From positions 1 to 15,239 of the forward strand of contig DATJRJ010000008.1 of NCBI GenBank assembly GCA_035504735.1: a DNA stretch of 15,239 nucleotides. Reading direction: 5' to 3'. Within the stretch, counting starts at the first letter, position 1; each line of letters opens with the position of its first letter. The DNA comes from JAJPIG01 sp035504735. GTDB taxonomy: Bacteria; Desulfobacterota; Binatia; Binatales; Binataceae. The notes under the pieces were generated by a model. That model had not been told where the DNA came from. It saw only the letters and a list, made by a program, of their open reading frames with translations, and did no database searches. Below, one piece after another: positions 7,031-13,421 of the stretch. Made by a program: the position numbers and the translations under genes.

Positions 7031-7059
7031 AAGATAAGGGTGTTCACCAGAGCACACAA
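7031..7059 (-). promoter_or_regulatory. Candidate sigma-70 promoter of the NtrC-type regulator
   Basis: On the minus strand TTGTGT (7059-7054) and TATCTT (7036-7031) are separated by exactly 17 bp. They match the consensus at 3 of 6 and 4 of 6 positions. Transcription would start about 30 nt before the GTG at 6992. The spacer contains a GGTG-AA-CACC dyad, a possible operator. A moderate match that could arise by chance. Confidence 0.3.
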
Positions 7060-7181
7060 CTGACCATGGCGCTCATCGATTAGTTCAGACCCAATTGCTG
7101 CGACTCCTATCGTCACGGCATAGCATTTTCGGGCTGTCGCCCTAAAATATTCTTATCCGCGACGGCGGTATCGGAGGCAGC

Positions 7182-7586
7182 ATGGCGACGGTGAAGCTTA
7201 TCGACTATGCCGAGGCGAGCCCTGAGGTGCGGGCCGTCTACGACGACATCATGGTGACCCGGAAGATTGATTGGATCAACAATTTCTGGAAGGCCCTCGC
7301 CGGCCATCCCGTGACCCTCAAACGCACCTGGGAGAGCGTCAAGCAGGTGATGGCCCCCGGCGCGCTCGAGCCGCTGGTCAAAGAGATGATTTATCTCGCG
7401 GTCAGTGCGACCAATGGCTGCGAATATTGCATCCGCTCTCATACCGCAGCGGCGCGCAAAGCCGGGATGAACGAGGCGATGCTCGGCGAGCTGATGGCGG
7501 TGGTTGGGATGGCGAACGAGACCAATCGCCTGGCCAATGGTTATCAGGTCGACGTCGATCCGCAGTTCAAGGATGGCGGCCGATAA
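7182..7586 (+). CDS. AhpD-like / carboxymuconolactone decarboxylase family protein
   Basis: A 134-residue all-helical protein of the AhpD/CMD superfamily. The core NGCEYCIRSHTAAARKAGM (about 78-96) has the CxxC pair Cys80/Cys83 and His87 that mark the AhpD-like redox branch, which reduces peroxiredoxins or acts as an alkylhydroperoxidase. True gamma-carboxymuconolactone decarboxylases lack this redox pair. The acidic residues at Glu63 and Glu68 are in the region where AhpD has its proton-relay glutamate. The length fits single-domain members. The ATG has a good GGAGG site six bases upstream. It is divergent from the sigma-54 activator and convergent with the hydantoinase B gene, with no operon partner. 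The in vivo substrate cannot be inferred. Confidence 0.85.
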   Translation: MATVKLIDYAEASPEVRAVYDDIMVTRKIDWINNFWKALAGHPVTLKRTWESVKQVMAPGALEPLVKEMIYLAVSATNGCEYCIRSHTAAARKAGMNEAMLGELMAVVGMANETNRLANGYQVDVDPQFKDGGR

Positions 7587-7588
7587 GA

Positions 7589-7950
7589 AGCCTGAGCATC
7601 GCGAGGGCAGGGGTCGAGGGATCTACCTGGCGCGGCTGGGCTGATCCCTGCACCCAACGACGGCTTCGCATGGATTCCTTCTAAGGCTGCCAGCTCCTTC
7701 GTCAACCTGAGCAGAGGCTGCCGGAGCGAAGGATCTCGCGCGGTCCTCCGCGCGCAATCACGCGGCAAAAGGACGCCGCGCGAGATCCTTCGCTTTCGCT
7801 CGCAGACTCGCTGCGCTCAGGATGACGAGGCTCTGAGATGTAAACGCGACGCTACGGACTCGAGTAGTGCGGCCGGAATCTCCTCGGCTCTTCGTGCGCC
7901 ATCCCGAGCGGAGCCTGAGCATCGCGAGGGCGCACTCGAAGGATGACGAA
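7589..7950. repeat. Intergenic palindromic repeat island 2
   Basis: This is nearly all of the gene-free stretch 7587-7962 between two convergent genes. It holds an exact 18-bp direct repeat CCTGAGCATCGCGAGGGC at 7591-7608 and 7914-7931. It also holds an inverted pair of longer degenerate units, 7701-7743 and 7776-7826, whose innermost 18 bp match perfectly. CCGAGCGGAGCC at 7904-7915 and GAGCATCGCGAGG (7594-7606, 7917-7929) recur in island 1 at 81-280. The units read like GTCATCCTGAGCG...GCGAAGGATCTCGCGCGG, a style of dispersed intergenic repeat. No coding sequence is credible here. Confidence 0.7.
7726..7793. repeat. Perfect 18-bp inverted repeat with 32-nt loop
   Basis: GCGAAGGATCTCGCGCGG at 7726-7743 is the exact reverse complement of 7776-7793. 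The left arm also forms a competing local hairpin at 7737-7754 (CGCGCGG, loop TCCT, CCGCGCG). In RNA the two folds are mutually exclusive. It lies between the convergent AhpD-like and hydantoinase B genes and could slow or stop transcription in both directions, but there is no U-tract. Confidence 0.75.
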
Positions 7951-7962
7951 ATAAGAAGCCGG

Positions 7963-9828
7963 TTAGCGATTCCGGAACGAGGGCGGTAGCGGCGCGGGCA
8001 GTCCGGTTTCCGCCAGGCAGTTCTCCCGCAAGGCCGCCATCGCGGGACCAAAGTCGAAGACCGCCGCCTCGCCGCGTTCGGCTTTGAGCTTTTCGCGCAA
8101 TTTGCGGGTGGCAGTCTCATCGACCCGCCCCGCCGAATCGAGCATGACGCCGTAACGGCGCGCACCTTCGATCGTCACCAGGCCGCGTTCGACCTCGCGC
8201 GCGACCAGCGCCGCATCGCGCGCCAGCGGATCGCCCCATCCGCCGCCGCCCCAGGTGACGTAATGCAGCAGGTCGCCCGGATTGACCCGGACATGATCGC
8301 ATTTGGACGCGATATGCTCGGTCGTGCCGTCACTGCGGATCAGAAGCTTGCGGCTCCGCGCACCCGGCAATCCGCCGTTGACGCCCCACGGATAAGTAAA
8401 CCATCGATCGTCGTGAATCGAGATTTCGCCCGCGGCCAGGAAGCGGTAGACGACGTCGATCCCATTGCCGCCGCGATGAAGCCCGGGGCCGCCGCTGTCG
8501 GGTACGGTCTCGTAGCGTTCGATGCGCAGCGGGAAGTAGGCCTCGAGAAATTCATTGGGGACGTTGAAGAACGACGGCCACAGCGAATGGCCGTCGGGCC
8601 CGTCGCCGACCGGGCGGCCCGGGATACCGCCGAAGCCGATCTGATAAAGCTGATACCATTCGCCGCGATCGTCGTAGCCCGAGTACATCAGATGCGGCGA
8701 CGACGAGAAGCCGGCGGCATTGAGGAACTCGGGCTGGCGCTGGCCGAATAATCCGCCCAGCACATCGAACACGCGGCCCAGTCCATGCGTGCGGCATGAG
8801 AGCGCGGCCGGATAGCGCGGCTTTAAGAGCGTGCCCTCGGGAATTTTGATCTCGACCAGCGGATAGAAGCCGTCGTTGTAAAGGATCTGCGGATCGAAAA
8901 CCATGATCATGTAGATCCCGAAGAACATCTTGAGCATGTTCTCGTTCAGGTAGAAGTTGATCGAGCCTTCCGATTGCGGATCGGTGCCGGTCCAATCCAT
9001 GATCACGCGCTCGCCCTCGCGGCGCATCGTGCATTTCAACTTGTAAGGGCCGGAGCCGCGGCCGTCGTCGCAGATGTAGTCCTCGAAGGTCAATTCCTCT
9101 TCCGGGATGGTCCGCCGGATCAGCTCGGCCATCGCCTTTCGATTGCGCTCCAGCGCCGCCTCCAGCGCCGCGGCGAAGGTGTCGACGCCAAAGCGCTCGC
9201 ACATCTCGATCACTCGCCGCTCAGCGGTGCGGCACGCCGCGACGATCCCGTTGAGGTCCGAGCGGTTCCAATGCGGCAGGCGCACCTGGTTGAAGATGAC
9301 GGTCTGGACCTCTTCCTGCAGCGCGCCGCGCTGATAGAGCTTGACCGGCGGGATGATCACGCCTTCCTCGAAGATCGAGGTCGCGTCGGTCGGCAGGCTG
9401 CCCGGCACTTTGCCGCCGACGTCCGTCATATGACCGAGCATCGCACCCCAGCCGATCAGCCGGCCGTCGAAATAAATCGGCTGCAACACCAGCCAATCGT
9501 TGGCATGGCTGATTGCGCCTTCGCATTTGTAGGGATCGGACAGCAGGATGATGTCGCCTTCCTCGATCGTGCCCTCGTAGACGTTGAGGAAGCCGGCGAT
9601 GAACGAGCCGAACTGGCCCACCACCATGCGCCCTTCGCGGTCGGCGATGAGCGGGAACTCGTCGTGCTGCTCACGGATCCCCGGGGACATAGCGGTCCGA
9701 TACAGCACCGCGTCCATCTCGAAGCGCGCGTTGCGGAGCGCGCTCTCGATGATATCGAGCGTGATCGGATCGATCGTGACCCGCTCGAAGGGCCGGTTAT
9801 TCCGCTGAATGATACGCGCCTTTGCCAT
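7963..9828 (-). CDS. Hydantoinase B / oxoprolinase family subunit (HyuB-like)
   Basis: A 621-residue cytoplasmic protein of the hydantoinase B/5-oxoprolinase/acetone carboxylase alpha-subunit family. With a HyuA partner these enzymes hydrolyse cyclic amides or carboxylate ketones at the cost of ATP. The N-terminus DPITLDIIESALRNARFEMDAVLYRTA is the family signature. LSDPY (96-100), HANDW (108-112) and GHMTDVGG (132-139) cover the metal/active-site region, though usual members have DPYxGGTHLPD where this one has DPYKCEGAISHAND. The C-terminal glycine motifs are present (HRGGNGIDVVYRF, PWGVNGGLPGARS, TWGGGGWGDPLARD). The length is somewhat above many HyuB proteins. A strong GGAGGG site overlaps the stop of the hydantoinase A gene, 9 bp upstream, indicating translational coupling. 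The substrate is unknown. Confidence 0.9.
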   Translation of the reverse strand: MAKARIIQRNNRPFERVTIDPITLDIIESALRNARFEMDAVLYRTAMSPGIREQHDEFPLIADREGRMVVGQFGSFIAGFLNVYEGTIEEGDIILLSDPYKCEGAISHANDWLVLQPIYFDGRLIGWGAMLGHMTDVGGKVPGSLPTDATSIFEEGVIIPPVKLYQRGALQEEVQTVIFNQVRLPHWNRSDLNGIVAACRTAERRVIEMCERFGVDTFAAALEAALERNRKAMAELIRRTIPEEELTFEDYICDDGRGSGPYKLKCTMRREGERVIMDWTGTDPQSEGSINFYLNENMLKMFFGIYMIMVFDPQILYNDGFYPLVEIKIPEGTLLKPRYPAALSCRTHGLGRVFDVLGGLFGQRQPEFLNAAGFSSSPHLMYSGYDDRGEWYQLYQIGFGGIPGRPVGDGPDGHSLWPSFFNVPNEFLEAYFPLRIERYETVPDSGGPGLHRGGNGIDVVYRFLAAGEISIHDDRWFTYPWGVNGGLPGARSRKLLIRSDGTTEHIASKCDHVRVNPGDLLHYVTWGGGGWGDPLARDAALVAREVERGLVTIEGARRYGVMLDSAGRVDETATRKLREKLKAERGEAAVFDFGPAMAALRENCLAETGLPAPLPPSFRNR

Positions 9829-9839
9829 AACCCTCCCTC
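9829..9839 (-). promoter_or_regulatory. Ribosome binding site coupling HyuA stop to HyuB start
   Basis: The minus strand reads TGAGGGAGGGTTATG. The TGA ends hydantoinase A (9840-9838), GGGAGGG is the Shine-Dalgarno and ATG (9828-9826) starts hydantoinase B. The overlap implies the ribosome re-initiates and supports fixed stoichiometry of the two subunits. Confidence 0.75.
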
Positions 9840-11892
9840 AACTCCCGACCGGGCGCACCAGGACGTTGCCGAAGCGATCGATCTCGCCCGCGCAGGCGGG
9901 CAGAATCAGCGTCGTGCTGTCGAACTCGACGACGATCGCGGGACCGGCGATGCGATTGCCGGCCTTGAGACGCGAACGATCGTAGAGGCCCGCACTGACC
10001 GCTTCGCCGCCGATCCAGGCGGGCGTCTCGCCGATTCGCGCCGTCGATGCGTCGTTATCGCCCTCGGCGACGATATTCGGCTGCACCAGCGGAGCGCGGC
10101 CCTGCACAATCGCGCGCAGGTTGACGAACTCATGCTCGACCTCGAGCGAGAAGGTGAAGAGCCGGTGATGGATCGCGTCGAAGCTGCGTCCCACCGCCGC
10201 CAGTCCATCGCGAGCGAAGCTCTCGATATCAACTGCGACCGGCACCTCGAAGCCCTGGCCGTGGTAGCGGACATCGACCTGGTAAATCGTCGATTGTTCG
10301 GCGCGCGGCACGCCTTCGAGATCGAGCGCGCCGGCGGCACTCGCCGCCAACTCGTCGAGCATGCGGCGAATCTCGCCGTTCGAGGTGTCGCCGAAGCGGC
10401 GGATAAACGTCCGCGCGGCCTCGTTGCGGGTGCGCGTAGTCGCATCGCCGTAAGCGCACAGCACGCCCGGGCTGGGCGGGATAATCACCGGCCAGCATCC
10501 GAGCAGCATCCCGAGCGCGTTGGCATGCAGCGGACCGGCGCCGCCGAAAGCGACAAGCGCGAAATCGCGCGGGTCGTAGCCCTGCTCGATCGAGACCAGG
10601 CGTAACGCGCCGAACATGTTCTCATTGACGATGTCGATTATGCCGCTGGCGGCCTGCTCGAGCCCGATTCCCATCGCGTCGGCGATTTTCCGGACCGCGG
10701 CGCGCGCCGCCTCGCGATCGAGCTTCATCTCGCCGCCGAGCAATCCCGCCGGCAGAAATCCCAGTACGAGATTGGCGTCGGTGACGGTCGCCTGCTCGCC
10801 GCCCTTGCCGTAAGCCGCCGGACCGGGCTCGGCGCCGGCACTGCGCGGTCCCACGCGCAGCGCGCGGGTGAACTCCGGGACCGAGGCGATCGATCCGCCG
10901 CCGGCGCCGATCGTTCGCACGTCAAGCGAGGAGGCGCGCACGGCCACGTCGCCGGCGCGGGTCTCGCGGCGCACCCGCGGTTCGCCGGCTTCAACCAGCG
11001 CGACATCAGTCGACGTGCCGCCCATATCGAAGGTCAGCAGATTCTTGAAGCCGGCCTGACGCGCAGCCCACAGCGCGCCGGCGACCCCGCCGGCCGGCCC
11101 GCTCATCAGCAGGTTGACGGGCGCATGCTCAGCAGCCTCGAACGACATCAGCCCGCCATCCGAACGCAAAACTTTGAGGCGTGCACCGACCTTGCGATGC
11201 TTGAGCTCGCGTCCGAGGTTGCCCAGGTAGCGCGCGACCACCGGCCGCACATAGGAATTCGCAACCGTAGTCAGGGTGCGCTCGTACTCGCGCATCTCGG
11301 GCAGGATTTCCGACGAGAGCGAGATCGGCAGGCCGGGCAGCTCGCGCGCGGCGAGCTCGCGGATTCGCCGTTCGTGGGAATCGTTGGCGAAAGAGTTGAT
11401 CAGCGAAACGGTAAGCGCCTCGATCTTGCGGCTTTTCAGATGGCGCAGCGCGGCGACCACACTCTCTTCCTCGAGCGGGCGCACGACCTCGCCGCGCGCG
11501 CTCACGCGTTCCTGAACCTCGATCGTATTCTCGAGCGCCGCCAGCGGTTCGGGCTTCGGCCAGATGATCCATCCGGCCAGACCACCCGGCACGTAAGAGC
11601 GCGCGATCTGCAGCACCTGCCGATAGCCGTCGGTAACGATCAGGCCGACGCGCGCGCCTCGGCCTTCGAGGATCGCGTTGGTGGCGATGGTCGTGCCATG
11701 CATCAGCTCGGTGATATCTGAGGGGCTGATGTGTGCAATCGTGCAGACGCGCGTGATTCCTTCGAGGACGCCGGCCGATTGATCGGCGGGCGTGGTCGGC
11801 ACCTTGGCGCGGAAAGTCGCGCCGTTGGATTCGTCGATCAGCAGAAGGTCGGTAAAGGTGCCGCCGACATCAACGCCCAGCCTGTATGCCAT
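9838..11892 (-). CDS. Hydantoinase A / oxoprolinase family subunit (HyuA-like)
   Basis: A 684-residue ATP-binding subunit of a hydantoinase/oxoprolinase/ketone-carboxylase type enzyme. The N-terminal ASKHA-like phosphate loop is LGVDVGGTFTDLLLID (5-20), with HGTTIATNAILEG (65-77). The second nucleotide-binding half has SDGGLMS (244-250), LLMSGPAGGVAGA (261-273) and FDMGGTSTDVALVE (288-301), then IGAGGGSIA and FGGAGPLHA. All ATP-site motifs look intact. The ATG at 11892 is chosen because it gives the usual M-x-Y-R-L-G-V-D-V-G-G start. An upstream in-frame TTG at 11913 has no ribosome-binding site. The GAGGG for the ATG sits about 14 nt away, longer than usual. It follows the HMG-CoA-lyase-like gene by 82 bp and precedes hydantoinase B by 9 bp. 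The substrate (hydantoin, lactam, oxoproline or ketone) cannot be told from sequence. Confidence 0.9.
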   Translation of the reverse strand: MAYRLGVDVGGTFTDLLLIDESNGATFRAKVPTTPADQSAGVLEGITRVCTIAHISPSDITELMHGTTIATNAILEGRGARVGLIVTDGYRQVLQIARSYVPGGLAGWIIWPKPEPLAALENTIEVQERVSARGEVVRPLEEESVVAALRHLKSRKIEALTVSLINSFANDSHERRIRELAARELPGLPISLSSEILPEMREYERTLTTVANSYVRPVVARYLGNLGRELKHRKVGARLKVLRSDGGLMSFEAAEHAPVNLLMSGPAGGVAGALWAARQAGFKNLLTFDMGGTSTDVALVEAGEPRVRRETRAGDVAVRASSLDVRTIGAGGGSIASVPEFTRALRVGPRSAGAEPGPAAYGKGGEQATVTDANLVLGFLPAGLLGGEMKLDREAARAAVRKIADAMGIGLEQAASGIIDIVNENMFGALRLVSIEQGYDPRDFALVAFGGAGPLHANALGMLLGCWPVIIPPSPGVLCAYGDATTRTRNEAARTFIRRFGDTSNGEIRRMLDELAASAAGALDLEGVPRAEQSTIYQVDVRYHGQGFEVPVAVDIESFARDGLAAVGRSFDAIHHRLFTFSLEVEHEFVNLRAIVQGRAPLVQPNIVAEGDNDASTARIGETPAWIGGEAVSAGLYDRSRLKAGNRIAGPAIVVEFDSTTLILPACAGEIDRFGNVLVRPVGS

Positions 11893-11974
11893 CGCTTGTA
11901 CCGGTACCCTCAAGTCCAGGATCGAGCGGAAGTCTGCATCATTTATTTGACTGTTTCATTTGCTGGCGGAACAG

Positions 11975-12886
11975 CTATTGATTGGCAGCCGCGCGAGGAA
12001 AAACGCCGGCGCGCGTCAGCATCCCGGGCACCGAGTGCATCAACTGCGCTTCGAGCCAGATGGCGGTCTCGATCAGGCGCGGCAGCGAGAGCCCGGTCGC
12101 AATGCCCATCCGCTCCAGCATATAAACCAGGTCTTCGGTCGGTGTATTGCCGGTGGCGGCCGGCGCGAACGGGCATCCGCCAACTCCGCCGATACTGGAA
12201 TCGAGCACCGCGACGCCACTTTCGATCGCCGCGTAAGAGTTGGCGAGTCCGGTATTGCGGGTGTTGTGAAAATGGCAGCGCAATTTGATACCCGGCACGG
12301 CGCGGGCGACCGCGGCGACTCGTTCGGTTACATCGCGCGGCGTGGCGACTCCGATGGTATCCGCGAGCGAAAGTTCGTCGGGCGGATTTTCGACCACCCG
12401 CTTGACGACTTCGAGCAGGCGTTCGACCGGGACCTCACCCTCGAACGGGCATCCGAAGGCCGCCGAAATCGTCGCGCTCACGGGGATCTTCGTAGCGCGC
12501 GCCGCCTTGGCGACCTCGGACCACGCCGCGATACTCTCGGCGGTGCCGACGCCCTGGTTGCGCCGGCTGAAAGTCTCGGTCGCGACCACTGCGAAATTGA
12601 TTTCCGAGACGCCCGCTGCGATCGCGCGATCGATACCCTTGCGGTTCAGCACCAGTCCGATATAGGAGGCTCCGCCGCGTGGCAGCGCCGCCATCACTTC
12701 TTCCGCATCGGCCATCTGCGGCACGCGCTTGGGATTTACGAATGAGACCGCCTCGATACGGCGCACGCCGGCGGCGATCGCACGCCGGATGAGCTCGACC
12801 TTGCTGGCGGCCGACAGCATCACGGCTTCATTCTGGAGGCCGTCGCGCGGCGAAACTTCTACAATCTCGACTGCCCGCACAGCCAT
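11975..12886 (-). CDS. Hydroxymethylglutaryl-CoA lyase family enzyme
   Basis: A 303-residue TIM-barrel enzyme of the HMGL-like family. The classical reaction cleaves 3-hydroxy-3-methylglutaryl-CoA to acetyl-CoA and acetoacetate. Key residues are visible: the catalytic Arg14-Asp15 in VSPRDGLQNE, the metal ligands His205 and His207 in CHFHNT, the G-loop cysteine Cys238 in GGVGGCPFAP, and Asn247 in TGNTPTEDLVYML. SATISAAFGCPFEGEV (137-152) and DTIGVATP (176-183) are also typical. The length matches bacterial HMG-CoA lyases, but related acyl-CoA lyases share the fold, so the substrate is uncertain. The ATG at 12886 is preferred over one at 12919 because GGAGGT is 8 nt upstream and the N-terminus then starts at the family position. 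It is the first gene of an operon with the hydantoinase A and B genes. Confidence 0.9.
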   Translation of the reverse strand: MAVRAVEIVEVSPRDGLQNEAVMLSAASKVELIRRAIAAGVRRIEAVSFVNPKRVPQMADAEEVMAALPRGGASYIGLVLNRKGIDRAIAAGVSEINFAVVATETFSRRNQGVGTAESIAAWSEVAKAARATKIPVSATISAAFGCPFEGEVPVERLLEVVKRVVENPPDELSLADTIGVATPRDVTERVAAVARAVPGIKLRCHFHNTRNTGLANSYAAIESGVAVLDSSIGGVGGCPFAPAATGNTPTEDLVYMLERMGIATGLSLPRLIETAIWLEAQLMHSVPGMLTRAGVFPRAAANQ

Positions 12887-12894
12887 CGTTCGGT

Positions 12895-12900
12895 ACCTCC
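12895..12900 (-). promoter_or_regulatory. Ribosome binding site fixing the HMGCL-like start
   Basis: GGAGGT on the minus strand, 8 nt before the ATG at 12886, is an optimal site. It decides against the in-frame ATG 33 bp upstream. Confidence 0.7.
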
Positions 12901-12924
12901 CATCGAAATTCCGCGGCAAATAAC

Positions 12925-12941
12925 GCTATCATAATCATAGC
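12925..12941. promoter_or_regulatory. 17-bp dyad in divergent promoter region (possible operator)
   Basis: GCTATCATAATCATAGC has perfect 5-bp outer arms (GCTAT/ATAGC) and further partial symmetry inside. It sits in the 146-bp region between the divergent HMGCL-hydantoinase operon and the hypothetical/methyltransferase operon, in the only AT-rich patch there. TATGAT and CATAAT within it could serve as -10 boxes on either strand. It may therefore combine promoter and operator, but no regulator gene is adjacent. Confidence 0.35.
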
Positions 12942-13032
12942 CGCGCCAGCCCGGGAAACCGAGCGACTTGCCGGTTGGGAGGGGCCGTGGTATTCGCGAA
13001 TCAGGCGGGCGCCGTCCCGCGAGGAGTTTTCA

Positions 13033-13368
13033 ATGTCACGCAAGGCCAAGGGCAAGCGGCCGATCTATTTCGATAACCCTGAATGCGACAAGCTGCTGGC
13101 AATGACTATCGCGCTGGCGGGCGAGGTCGCGGTAGTCCGCGAGCGGCTCGATACCATCGAGCGGCTGCTGGAAAGCAACGGAACGGTGACGACTGCAGAG
13201 ATCGAGGGTTATCGTCCCGATGAGAAGATTGCCGCGGAGCGCGAGCGCTGGCGAGCTGAGTACCTCGAACGCGTGCTGAGAATCGTTCATCATGAGCTTG
13301 AATCAGTCGGAAAGGGCGAAACGCCGGGCAGTTACGAACGTGTGATCGAGGACGTGTCGTCGTCTTAG
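13033..13368 (+). CDS. Hypothetical protein, predicted helical/coiled coil
   Basis: A 111-residue protein that I cannot assign to a family. It opens with a basic stretch (SRKAKGKR) and PIYFDNPECDKLLAM. Then come a long helical, heptad-like segment with alternating Leu/Ile/Val and charged residues (about 24-50, IALAGEVAVVRERLDTIERLLE) and a second charged helix (about 66-95, EKIAAERERWRAEYLERVLRIVHHELE). There is no signal peptide or membrane segment, and only one cysteine. The composition suggests a cytoplasmic oligomerising or partner-binding protein. GAGGAG lies 7 nt before the ATG. The methyltransferase gene follows 53 bp downstream on the same strand, so the two are probably co-transcribed. 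Codon use looks like the neighbours, supporting a real gene. Confidence 0.75.
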   Translation: MSRKAKGKRPIYFDNPECDKLLAMTIALAGEVAVVRERLDTIERLLESNGTVTTAEIEGYRPDEKIAAERERWRAEYLERVLRIVHHELESVGKGETPGSYERVIEDVSSS

Positions 13369-13421
13369 CCGGTGTATCGAGACGGCGGCATCCTGACCAC
13401 TACAATAAAGAGGTAATCGCG

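Noticed and set aside
346..7973. Shared TTAGCGATTCC at the 3' ends of the glucan phosphorylase (346-356) and hydantoinase B (7963-7973) genes
   Set aside because: Both genes end Asn-Arg-stop next to a repeat island, which is striking. However, an 11-bp match is expected by chance many times within 15 kb and the flanks do not extend it.
7544..8165. Open frames in and around the second repeat island
   Set aside because: They consist mostly of repeat sequence or overlap the hydantoinase B gene in another frame, and have no homologous motif or ribosome-binding site.
8974..10605. A 543-codon open frame on the plus strand opposite the hydantoinase A and B genes
   Set aside because: It spans the junction of two well-supported minus-strand genes. 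It has His/Asp/Arg-rich composition and no recognisable motif, and no ribosome-binding site decides it. An antisense shadow.
12610..12790. Multiple GCGATCGC/CGATCG palindromes, as in cyanobacterial HIP1
   Set aside because: They occur at a density that seems compatible with GC-rich codon usage (Ala-Ile-Ala, Ser-Ile and similar) and are confined mostly to coding sequence. No clear excess could be shown without counting against a background model.
13033..13368. The small helical protein as an antitoxin or DNA-binding protein
   Set aside because: No ribbon-helix-helix, helix-turn-helix or AbrB pattern is visible, and the downstream gene is a methyltransferase rather than a toxin.
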